A stretch of DNA of 64,000 nt from Daucus carota subsp. sativus. Taxonomy: Eukaryota; Streptophyta; Magnoliopsida; Apiales; Apiaceae. The notes below the pieces were generated by a model. That model did not search any database, had not been told where the DNA came from, and worked only from the letters and a program-made list of their open reading frames with translations. Location: positions 7,762,779-7,826,778 of the forward strand of contig NC_030383.2 of assembly GCF_001625215.2 (NCBI RefSeq), in the 5' to 3' direction. Made by a program: the position numbers and the translations under genes. Positions 12,491 through 22,919 of the stretch are shown here, in pieces (position 1 is the stretch's first letter; each line of letters opens with the position of its first letter).

Positions 12491-13229
12491 TAAAATGAGT
12501 TTCTCATTGATGGCGAGAATCTCAAGGGGAATGTTTGGGTGTTTCAACTTAGTTATGTTTTTTACACATTAATTATGTTTATATTCAGATTTACATGTGC
12601 GTCTTTGGATTTAAAAAAAATAGCTCAATTTATGAACATTAAAATGTTAACGCTTCGGTATTTTAAATTCTTTTAATAAGAGTTGATAGATTTTTTTTAT
12701 TTATGAAATCTAGGTCTATTCAACTAGAATTTAAAAATATATAGATCACTGTGAGTTATTTTATTAAAATTTTAATATATACTATAAAATTTGGTGATAC
12801 TCATTCGAAAATTTTAAATTATATTAAATTATGTTTAAATATTACACAAGTGTTTTGTTAAATTTCAGACTCACATCAAATATTTGTTTGAGAAATGATA
12901 AATTTGAAACTCATATTTCAAATATATATTTTGTTGATTTCAAATTCATAATGTCTTTTCCAAAAATATCCTTAATTATATAAAAAAAATAGTGCTCATG
13001 AAATATGCAAGCAAGTTTCATGAAAATCATTTGTTTTACAATCGCATTTACAACGGCATTCTGAAAATATGAATATTTTATAATTTTCTTTTAATATTTG
13101 ATTAAGGAATGATAAATTTGGAACTCATTTCAAACAGCTAAGGCATCAGTTTTTGTAGCTAAGAGAAGGTTAATGTCAAAGCAGAGAAGCTAGACATTTT
13201 TATTTATTATTATTATTATTATTAATTAC

Positions 13230-13293
<64 letters not shown>

Positions 13294-13651
13294 TATTTGT
13301 TTATGCATTGTCATTTGTCAAGCTATATTAATATCAGCCTCTATTTTCCCGCTTCACCATCTTTTGAAGGCCCTGTAATATATTTGGCACAGCTCCACAG
13401 ACATGCTCGCTTGCTTCAATAGTTCAATATTGTCAACAAGATTCTGCAGACTGTTTTTGACTTGTACACTGTATTTAAAAAAATACCATCTCTGTTCTAA
13501 GAATTCTCTTTAGTTTGTCTTCTTCACATCTTCAACACAATATGAGGACAAAGCAAAAGCTGCAGTACTCAAAATTACAACTTTTTATCTACCCTTTTAT
13601 AACCAAGACAAAATGGTCCCTCACAAGACTGTCTCCAATCAACTGTTCAAA
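11764..13651. other. Leader of IRK copy A and unique spacer
   Basis: From 11764 to about 12490 lies the presumed 5' untranslated region with one leader intron and a C/T-rich promoter-proximal zone (GAGAGAGAGG-type stretch near 12445). From about 12500 to 13650 the DNA is AT-rich, is not shared with the region upstream of copy B, and carries the TTA microsatellite. No coding gene is seen. Confidence 0.6.
13203..13293. repeat. (TTA)n microsatellite
   Basis: About 30 TTA/ATT triplets run with one interruption (AATTACTA). It is in the spacer between the two IRK-like genes. Confidence 0.95.
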
Positions 13652-16600
13652 TATGCAGTGGCATTCAAGCACAGCAATTCAAGTTTTAAGACATTGTCAT
13701 ATCAATATTACTTTATATGGTCCTGACCTTCAAGGATATATATAAACAAAAGATACTACAAAGAAATTAAAGGACCAAGATATTATATAGGAGTAGCAAA
13801 TTGAGCAAAATATCCAAGAAAGAGTTAAAAGGACCAAGATATTGATAGGTTTAACAAACTGAGCAAAATATCCGAGACTAAACGTACCCGACCCGGTGAA
13901 GAGGAATCCGATTACAAACTTAACACTAGACAATGAACAACAAACATAAGCTAGAACATACTTCAATGATGGCGCAGCCACAATATAGGGCAACCTATGG
14001 GGTAGATTGAAGCATGAATTTTACTTGAACAAAAGAATCGGATTCTTCTTCGCCGAAGAAGCTATTACATTTGAGATATCAAGTTCGGTTAGTAGTTATA
14101 CCAACTCATCCCGGCCTCCTGAAGGGCATCTGATCAACTCCAATATGTTAATCACCTCTGCCATGTCTGGCCTATTTGAAGGCACGTGTGATGTACAAAT
14201 CAAGCCTAACTTCATTACTGGGATTGCCTCGTCGGGGGGAAACTTGTCCTTTAGCCTTTCATCAACACATTCCTCCACCCTACCCTCTTCCAGTGCTCCT
14301 CTAACCATGTCACAGAGTACTACCACGTCATCTTCCTTGTACTCAACTGGTCTCCTTCCAGTAACCACCTCCAATGCCAATATCCCAAACCCATAGACAT
14401 CACATTTTTCTGTAATTTTTACTGTTTTACATCCAAATTCAGGTGCCATGTAGCCAAGTGCACTCTGAATCTTACTACTTAAAACGTAACGGTCTATCAT
14501 AGGTAAAAGCCTAGCTAGACCAGAATCTGCAACCTTTGGTTCCCCTAAACTGTCAATTAATATATTGCTTGATTTCAGATTGTAGTGAATGATGTTCATC
14601 TGGTGCAAATGAGCCAAACTTTTAGCTATTCCAAGAATAATGGTAAATCTCGCATTCCATGAGAGGAAGTTTCCACCTGATCCCTCATGGAGATGCTTGT
14701 ACAAATTTCCACCAGAAACAAACTCGTAAATAAGGAGCTGTAGTGATGGAGTCCAGTAATAGCCTTCAATAGCCACAAGATTACGGTGATGAATCTTCCC
14801 TAATTTCTTAACCTCCCTTTCAAACTCTTCTTGGGACTTCACAAGACTGGAAACAGTGAGTTTTTTTATGGCAACTGACCTCCCATCTTTAAGAACAGTT
14901 CGATAGACGGCTCCAAAGCCACCACGCCCAAGCTCACAATCTTTATTGAGTAGTGCATGAGCTTCAGTGCTGAAGTCAGGGTCGCCAGAAAACATGACTA
15001 ACTTGCCAGAGTTGGCATCTGTGGTGGGGGAACTGCTGAAGCCATCACCTCCGGCTAGTGTAAAAGCTGATGCAGAATGAGGTGTAGCAGAGTGGACACG
15101 GAGATTTAGAACGGTGATGGCTATCACCCCAATGATAATAGTGGCAGCTGCACCAATAGCAATAAGCGCAGAAATGCTAAGTAATTTTTTTCTGTGGCTG
15201 GGATTTGCAGGGATTGAGTCTGGAGTAGAGTCAGAAGAATTAGGATCAAGGACAAGTGGCTTGGGAAGGACATTAGGGCAACTATTTTTAAGTGCAGCAC
15301 CACAAAGAGATGGATTGCCATATAGAGAGGACGGGGGGATAGTGTTAAAAAATGCACCACCAGGCAATTCACCTTGGACCTGGTTGTGTGATATATTGAA
15401 GGAAAGTAGGTGGTCAAGATTAGCCATTTGCCTTGGCAGGGTTCCGGTGAGTTGGTTAAATGACAAATCAATAGTTTGAAGGTTAATTAGCTTAGCAAAG
15501 GCAGCAGGTATTGATCCGGTTAGGCTGTTACGCGAAAGAACTCTGCAATATAACAACAGTTGCAATGAAAATGATATATTTGAGAACTGACATGCATATT
15601 ATAGTATTAATATTTAGAAACTGCTTAGTTGATAAAAAAAATATAATCCACATAGAAATCGGGTTTTATATCAAAGTGCCCACCGTTCTCATAAAAAACT
15701 ATCAAGTGATTAACTGATCTTCACGGGAACTCATTTTAGCCACCGGAATTACTATATATATCACTATGTTAAATCTTCAAAGATAATTAACAAAAAACTA
15801 AATGAAATCCTAATCAACAGATGATGCGTGAGCCTTTTGGATTATATATCAAGAACATTAATGTATTGGTCTTATATATAATTGACTTATAAAATCATAT
15901 AGTTTAGTTAAAAAAAGCCTAGGCTATTTTGTTTTGCAAATGAATCTATTGATGAAATTCAAATAGTCACTGCAAATTTAAGTTTCTGCCAGCCAGTCCA
16001 ATGCTCAACAGTTGAAACAGCAGCTGCTGCATTCATGATCTAAAGGAGTATTACCAGAAACGAAATTATATAAACAGAAAAGTATTACTTACAATGATGT
16101 CAGTGAAGTACACTTTTCTATGGAAGTAGGTATTTTTCCGGACAAGAAGTTATTTTCTAGTCGCAGATCCCTCAAAGATACTGCTTCTCCAATCTTCGTG
16201 GGAATGCTTCCATTTAACTGGTTCTGGCTCATGTCAAGAATATCTAAAGCCTTTAACTCTTCAATGCTATCCGGAATGCCACCTACTAGTGAATTCTTAG
16301 ACAAATTCAAGTATTGCAACTTGTTAATATCCCCAAGAGCCAGAGGAATTGCGCCAGTCAAAGAATTTTTTGACATATCCAACACTGCGAGGTTTTGCCT
16401 ACAATTGTCCGTCAAGGATTTCAGAGAAGCACCAATGTCTCCAGTTAATTTATTCTCTGAGAAATTAACATTTTGTAAACCCAATTTAAATAACCAAGTA
16501 GGAAGATTGCCAGTCAACGAATTCCGACTGACATCTACCACAACAAGGTTTACACAATAGATAATCGACTCTGGCAAACTCCCGGAAAAGGAATTCATGG

Positions 16601-18310
16601 ATAGATTCAATAATTTTATAGACCGAAACTTCCCTACTGAAGTTGGCAGTGGGCCAGAGAAGCTATTATCAGAAAGATCTAGAGTCTCTAGGTTGCTCAT
16701 TTCTCCAATCCATTCAGGTACCTCACCAGTAAAAGAGTTTTTGTGTAAATTCAAATTTTTGCATAAAGAAAGCATCTGTAATGAGCTTGGAAGACTTCCT
16801 GAAAAAGAATTCTCACTAAGATCTATTGATCTTAGCAGCAGACAGTTCCCAATTCCATCTGGAATCTCACCTGTTAACTGATTCTTTGCCAATCGTATTT
16901 CTCTCAAGTTGTTCACCCCTTCAAAGCCCTTTGGTATCTCACCCTCAATCAGATTCCTAGACAAGTCAAGTGACCTAAGTCCCTGCAAAGACCAGATTCC
17001 AGAAGGCAACAGACCTGAAAATTGATTCCTGGAAAAGTTCACTGTCCCGAGTACTGAACACGAGCTTAAACTATCCGGAACTGGGCCTGTGAACTTGTTA
17101 TTAGCCAATGAAATCGATATCAAGGATCCACATTGGCCAAAGAAATTGCTAGGAACTGGTCCCATGAGACTGTTCTCGCTCAAGTCAATAACCCTCAGGT
17201 TTTCCAACTGTGCAAGACTAAAGGATAGGCCCCCAGTTAGATTATTTTTAGCAAGTGATAACTTTCGTAGAAACTGAAGCTGAAGAATACCCCGGCCTAT
17301 CCTTCCAGAAAGACCGAAACCATCAAGAGTCAAGTCTGAAACTCTATTAGATCTAGGGTCACATCTGACCCCCTTCCAGTTACAAGGACTATAATCATCT
17401 TCATTCCAGGATGTCAAAGTACCATCTGGATCTTGAATGTCAGCCTTAAATACAATCAACCCTAAAAGATCATCATTCAGCGAGGGGTTCAGAGATACTG
17501 TTTTCCCCAAAACTAACAGCAAAATCACTACACAAACAAACCACTTTCTCATCTTCAGTCTACAGCCTAGACTCAAACACTAACTCTTTCGATCTCCCTC
17601 GGAGAATAAGGCCATTAATCCCCACAATATCGATACTTTCGCCTGAAACCTAAACCACACACACAGACAAATAAATTTAATACATTGCCTAGTTCTCAAC
17701 AAACTTTAATCAACAAATCGCCAAATCGAAACCAAATGAAGTTGCAAGGCAAACAAGATCTTAAAGATCTTTTAAATACTAAACAGACAGATTAGTAAGC
17801 TTTTCAACTAACATTCTTAACCATTTGCCACAAATTAAGTAATAAACTAAAGTAACTGTTAACATCACCAAAACAGCTACACAGACACATGTAAGCATAC
17901 ACAAATATAAATTTATAAAACAGAAAACACAAGTACATTATGAAGATAAAAAACCCCTAAATATTTGAAAAAGTTGAAAACTTTACAAAACTAAAAAACA
18001 TAAAAACAAGCCCTGGTAATAAAAACAGTGTTGGATTAAAGTTTTAATCTTTAATCCAACACTATTTCAAAGTAAGTTGAATACACTATAATGTAAGCTG
18101 GAAAACTGAAATAAGTCGCCGAAAAGCTTAAATCCGGCGACGCGGAAGAAGAAAGAGAAGCATTTGAAAAGAGTTACCGGAAAAAGTGGCCGTTCAAGTT
18201 GGTCTCCGGCAGGAAGTTAATGTAAAGTGCAGCAGTACACTTGCTTTTTTGTTTGACTCTGTGGACTGTGTATGTGAGAGACAGCGCGCCGGGTACAGAC
18301 AGGAAATTAT
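13652..18310. repeat. Tandem duplication, unit B
   Basis: Second copy of the unit described at 8054-12490, in the same orientation. Its 5' end (18120-18300) keeps the GTCGCCG...CCGGCGAC leader words seen at 12297-12320 of unit A. That places both promoters' proximal parts within the duplication. Confidence 0.85.
14096..17552 (-). CDS. IRK: IRK-like LRR receptor kinase, copy B
   Basis: Two coding exons, 17552-16093 and 15542-14096, give 968 residues. It has the same domain order and intron position as copy A: signal peptide, LRRNT, about 18 LRRs, transmembrane helix and kinase. Exon 2 is exactly the same length in both copies (1,447 bp), and most differences in it are single substitutions, for example YMEDD versus YKEDD and FSPDEA versus FPPDEA. 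The kinase again lacks the HRD Asp (HYN) and has DSG for DFG, while the VAIKK lysine is kept. The first ATG in frame is two codons downstream of the copy A start because the copy A ATG reads CTG here. Both genes are open, so neither copy shows decay. IRK in Arabidopsis acts at the plasma membrane in roots and restricts cell division in the endodermis; a similar role is inferred. Confidence 0.93.
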
Positions 18311-18730
18311 TATACAAAAGCAAATTTATTTATGTGAAATTACGCTCTTATCCTTATTTAATTATTGAATAAATTTTTTGCATAAAATATATTTTTGAGG
18401 ATTTTGCATCAATTATTTTTGAAAAAAATTCAATCTACCTCTAACGTTGACATTTTATAAATATACAATTATCTTGATAAATATAATATTCTACAATTTA
18501 AAAAATTTTAAAAAATATTAACCGTAAAATACTAGCAAAATATTCACGTCCATATTACAAGATGGTTAAAAAATCACATTATTGAAAATAAATGACCTTC
18601 AAAATCACTTTCTTTTAATTTATTATAATATCACATACTTATTAATTTTAATGGGACGCAATGAGTATCGTGAACAGACCAAATAACTCGGTTCAGTCCC
18701 AGAAACCGAAGAGACGGTAAAGAAACTAGG
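17553..18730. other. Leader of IRK copy B and AT-rich flank
   Basis: A spliced leader like that of copy A is likely (acceptor near 17647, donor near 18176). Beyond about 18310 the sequence is AT-rich with no gene. The self-complementary stretch TAATCCAACACT/AGTGTTGGATTA at 18027-18065 in the leader intron is not shared with copy A. Confidence 0.5.
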
Positions 18731-18738
18731 GAAGGAGC

Positions 18739-18922
18739 CAGAGGCGGATCTTAGAAGGGGAAGAGGGGGCAACTGACCCCCTTAAATTTTTAATTTTTTA
18801 ATATTATACATATTTTTAGGTTATAGAATTGAAATTGACCCCCCTTAATTTTTTTGTGACCTCTCTTAAAATTTTTTGAAAAAAAAAGACCCCCCTTAAC
18901 TTTATAGTCAGATCCGCCACTG
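18739..18922. mobile_element. Short hAT-type MITE (184 bp)
   Basis: Termini CAGAGGCGGATCT and, on the other strand, CAGTGGCGGATCT form a 13-bp inverted repeat with one mismatch. A perfect 8-bp target duplication GAAGGAGC flanks it (18731-18738 and 18923-18930). An 8-bp duplication and CAG-type ends fit the hAT superfamily. It has no coding capacity. The interior is rich in GACCCCCCTTAA-like words. Confidence 0.88.
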
Positions 18923-19044
18923 GAAGGAGCTGGTAATAATTTTGGCAAACGCCCCAGAAAAAGCCAAGACGATGTCGATATTGCTACTATAAGCAAATGT
19001 GAGATTGGTTTCATGTGACCCCTATTCTTATGTTCTCCAAAGAG

Positions 19045-19365
19045 CTACAAGCTAGCAGCTGCCTTATATATGCTACATAGGTTTAGGGTTTTAAGGCACC
19101 AACCACGGAGGAACTGAGTTACTTTTATCAGTTGAGAACCTTGTGGTGGGATGATCATCTGTTTCTTGGATAAAGCAGCCCCCTTGTCGTTGAGTTTTTG
19201 GATCCTCTTTTTTGTTTTAAAAGGATCCTCATTCCGCACAAATGCTTGGTCACCAGTATCCAAGGGCAAAACAGAAGAGCTTGGCGTGGTAGATGCGGCA
19301 GCAGATTCAGCGACTCCATCAGAGGAAGCAAAGATGCTTGGAACACCTGACATATCTACAAACAA
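19045..19365 (-). CDS. Unrecognised Ser/Ala-rich ORF, probably transposon-derived
   Basis: A roughly 100-codon frame reads SGVPSIFASSDGVAESAAAS followed by a basic stretch (KTKKRIQKLNDKGAALSKK). A TTTGTAG acceptor-like site directly precedes its start (minus strand), so it may be an internal exon. I recognise no domain. It lies among MITEs and near the coiled-coil ORF at 21258, on the opposite strand, so it may be part of the same kind of mobile-element gene. Function unknown. Confidence 0.3.
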   Translation of the reverse strand: MFVDMSGVPSIFASSDGVAESAAASTTPSSSVLPLDTGDQAFVRNEDPFKTKKRIQKLNDKGAALSKKQMIIPPQGSQLIKVTQFLRGWCLKTLNLCSIYKAAASL

Positions 19366-19553
19366 GGATAAATAGAAGCGTCAACAAGTCAAGTAATAAA
19401 AAGAATTGGGTAATTTGTAATTCTGGACTAGCAATAGATAAAAGGGAGCGCCTTCAACCACCGGGAACAGGAACACTCATGCCATAAAAAAATGTCTTTC
19501 ATGAACGTATAATAAGCATAAAAAATAAAACACCAAAAAACATTAAAAGGTAT

Positions 19554-21044
19554 ATTAAGAGGTTGTTTGATAAAACTGAATAAAAAATGCTGAGTCATTA
19601 AATTTGCTGAATATACTGAATGAAAAATTTATATGAATGAAAAATTTACTGAAAGAAATTTATTGTTTGATAACAATCATATTAAAATATCTGAATGACA
19701 ATATATTTATCATTTTACTCTTATAATTCCAACATACATCATAAATCATCCAAAATTATAACATATAATTTTATTCAAAATTATAAAAAAAGTATAATCT
19801 TATCCAAAATTATAAAAATTACAAAAATGTAAATCATCCGAAATTATTTAAAAATTATAATTTTGGATAAATTTTTATAATTTTGGATGATTTATGATGT
19901 TAAATTTTTTATAATTTTGGAATTTTATCCATAACTATAATTTTAAAATTATATTTTTAAATTTTTATCTAAAACACATCATAAATCATCCAAAATTTTT
20001 ATCCAAAATCATAAAAAAATTAATCCAAAATAATAAAAATCGTCCAAAATTTTTATAATTTTGTATATTTATAGCCCATATCAAGATGAATCAATTCCTT
20101 TTTTTTAAAGAAAAGTGATGGGCACCTGATAATAGGGGTGATCACGGTCTGGTTTAAACCGCAAAATCCGTAAAAACTAATCCGATATTAATCCGATCCA
20201 AACCGAAACCGATATGAGGTTTACGGTTTCGGTTCGACTAATTTAAAAAACCGTGGTTTGTGGGTTGGTTTCGGTTTTATATTTAACCAACCCGTTATAA
20301 AACCGAACCGCATATTTATATATACACAATATAAATATTTAATATTAAATATATACAAAATATTAATTTTATATAAATATACTAATTTTTAGTTTATATT
20401 TGCTGGGTTGTTTAGTTACTTACCTTATCAATACCAACTACAAGTCTACAAGTTAAATCAAGTCAGTAATCCACGACTTCGATTCAAGTTTATGCATTTT
20501 ATTAGACTAAAATTTGTATTTTAATTTAACTATGTGAAATTGTGTAAATGGAGACAAAATGATACTTTATTTTCCAGTATTATTCATGAATCCTCTTATC
20601 TGATTATAAGTCTTAGTCACAAACCGATCAATCCGCTTAACCGAACCATCAAAAACCGCACCGTTTGGTCCGGGTTAGTTGGTTTGCGGGTCATGGGTTG
20701 GTTTGAGATTTTAAAAAACCGCTAATATATGGTTTGGTTCCGGTTCTACCTTCAATCCGAACCAAACCGGACCGCGATCACCCCTACTTGATAATACACT
20801 GTTAAAGCAGCTAGTATAAACGCAGGAAGAGTGAAAATAAAGGGTTGAGTTTGAGGGTATATATTGGAAAACCCTACTCAGAGTCTCTCTTACCCACTAA
20901 GCGAGAGTCCACGCTCTTACCCAATAAGTGTGTTTTGGTTTCATTAAGCACGTTTGATAATCTGTTAAAAAAATTAAATCTATGACTGAAAAAGTAAAAT
21001 GGCCATTAAGAGGCTATTAAGAGTTATCAAACAGCCCCTAAGCT
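19554..21044. mobile_element. Possible composite MITE with TGTTTGATAA ends
   Basis: The left side reads AGAGGTTGTTTGATAA near 19558. The right side, on the other strand, reads AGGGGCTGTTTGATAA near 21028-21043, an inverted pair with two mismatches. The interior near the left end repeats CCAAAATTATAA words in both orientations. I found no target duplication, and another element (20133-20786) is inserted inside. It may be two separate fragments. Confidence 0.35.
20133..20786. mobile_element. hAT-type nonautonomous element (654 bp)
   Basis: Termini TAGGGGTGATCACGGTC and, on the other strand, TAGGGGTGATCGCGGTC are inverted repeats. The flanks CCTGATAA (20125-20132) and CTTGATAA (20787-20794) form an 8-bp target duplication with one difference. 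The subterminal parts are full of AACCG/CGGTT words in both orientations, and the centre is AT-rich. No transposase frame is present. Superfamily is inferred from the 8-bp duplication. Confidence 0.85.
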
Positions 21045-21257
21045 TTGGCCATGCCAGAGTAAAAAACAATAAGAAACTCTTAAAGGGACAAAGGTTATAG
21101 GCTCCACTTGAGGGGTGGAGATTTGTTTCATTTTATTATTCTTTTTTATAGCTTTCCCGTCGTAAAACTCTTAAAGGGACAAATAGAGCCTACTCCCATT
21201 CAGGAAAAACGGCTTCTCCGTCGAGAGAAACCACTCTAATAGTGTTGTTTCCACATC

Positions 21258-21752
21258 ATGACTCGTAAAGATGATTTGGACTCCTACTCAGCACGTATTC
21301 AAGAACTAGGAAAAACCAACAAGGCGCTGAAAGAAAAACTTAAGGACGAAAAATCTAGCCTGGAATCTTCCCTTTCTGTACTTCAGCTAGAGAAAGCCAA
21401 ATTAGATCAGCTCATAAAAGACAAGGATACGGCTTTGAAATCTTTAGAAGAGGCCAACAAAAAACTTACTTTGGAGATTGAAGAAATCAAAGTAGACAGG
21501 GCCAACAATTGGGCTGTCGAGAAACAAAAAATAGAAGAAGCGGCCTTCAAAGATGGTTTTAGGAGTTGGGTAAAGACTTTTATGGCCGCTGATCCGGAAT
21601 ATAATTGGGCGGACAAATTTGGCGAAGGGGTCGCCAAATGGATGAAAAAATTCTCTGTTATGGAGGCGGCTGGTATTGCCGAGATGAAAGCTCTTCTCGA
21701 GACTGAGAGAGGGAGACAAAGAACACCTTCAAAATCTAAATGCAGAAGATGA
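21258..21752 (+). CDS. Coiled-coil ORF, probably from a mobile element
   Basis: The frame encodes 164 residues. Residues about 5-95 have a strong heptad pattern rich in K, E and L, predicting a long coiled coil. Residues about 95-145 are aromatic (FKDGFRSWVKTF, PEYNWADKFGEGVAKWMKKF) and resemble the C-terminal tail seen in many plant proteins annotated as putative gypsy-type transposon proteins. That likeness is from memory and is inference. There is no N-terminal domain and no clear promoter. It stands in a transposon-rich gap. It is more likely an element fossil than a host gene. Confidence 0.4.
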   Translation: MTRKDDLDSYSARIQELGKTNKALKEKLKDEKSSLESSLSVLQLEKAKLDQLIKDKDTALKSLEEANKKLTLEIEEIKVDRANNWAVEKQKIEEAAFKDGFRSWVKTFMAADPEYNWADKFGEGVAKWMKKFSVMEAAGIAEMKALLETERGRQRTPSKSKCRR

Positions 21753-22269
21753 TGCTTCCTCTGAGAAAACAGAGGATTTGTCTTAAGAATTTATGAAATG
21801 CTTTGAGACATTTTTTAGTGTGAGCAGCTTTGAGGCTTTGCAAATTGTACCTGCAATATTGACTAGACTTTCTATTTTGTTTGCGGATAATAATATTGCC
21901 CAGGAGACGCACTCTCGGAGACCTTTGTTTAACTATTTCTTCTTCTGATTCTTAAGTCACAAACATGCTATATTTGTATTTGATGCATTCCACTGTAATG
22001 CAGTTATTTAGCAAGGGCTGAAGTGAGAATATACATTTTGATTCTTTCTTTTCAAGATCCCTGCAGTAGCAACTCATTTCAGTTTCTTCAGTAAGCCCAC
22101 ACAGAATAAGAAGTGGTATGGTTGAAATGTCAAGCATCAATATATGATCACTGCACCCTTTTAAAGGAGAGCAAGTTCAATACAAATGCAGACCAACAAA
22201 ACTAATTATCTCAATTCAGATGGTTAACATATGTATTGTATTGACATCTTGCATGTGCACACAATCATT

Positions 22270-22396
22270 AGAAGGTCGTGCTTGGTGTAATGGTTAAACA
22301 TTTGTTTCTTATCCGCTATGTCTCAAGTTCGAACCAGGCCATAAGGGGTGGGGTGTGTTGATGTGTCAAACTTGTGCACTGGGTACGACCTTTTTC
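22270..22396 (+). mobile_element. SINE (tRNA-derived)
   Basis: A pol III-type box A (GGTGTAATGGTTAA, about 22283-22296) and box B (GTTCGAACC, about 22327-22335) are spaced as in tRNA-derived SINEs. The element ends GTGCACTGGGTACGACCTTTTT, the tail shared by plant Au-like SINEs. It is about 125 bp and lies between the coiled-coil ORF and the Raf-like kinase. A flanking duplication was not obvious. Confidence 0.8.
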
Positions 22397-22919
22397 AGTT
22401 TTGGGAAAAGCAGAAGTTCCTATAACTGCAGTAAGGGAGCAAGGATCCTTGTAAAGTCATCAGGATGCTGATGAGAACTTGCTGCAATATTTATATAACC
22501 TTTATTTCTTGGGCTCTAGTGTATTTCTGTTTTCATTCTGCAGAAAGTTTAAGCCAGTCTATTAGAACTCATCTTAGCATTTCAAGGCTATTCACCACAT
22601 TGCAGGTAATACATTAATCATGGCCATCTTGGAAGTGTATAATGAATTATGTCGAAGAGTACTTCTTGAGATTCCAAGGTACTTGTGAAATAACTGAAGT
22701 AGTCATAATATTGTAAATTCAGTAATCGACAATGAATTTTGAACCGCATTCATCTTTTTGCTGAACGGAGAGCTGGAAAAATTATACAACTATTACAAAA
22801 AAGCTATTTCAAGAGATCAATACATACTAATTTCTTTTCTGTTTTTACTATATTTACCATTTTCTTTTCTCTAATCCTGTAGTTGTAGATTACACAGGCC
22901 TGTACAAAGTACTGGAACA

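Noticed and set aside
22280-22336. tRNA gene suggested by box A and box B words
   Set aside because: No cloverleaf arms can be formed around them and the tail matches a SINE, so this is a tRNA-derived SINE.
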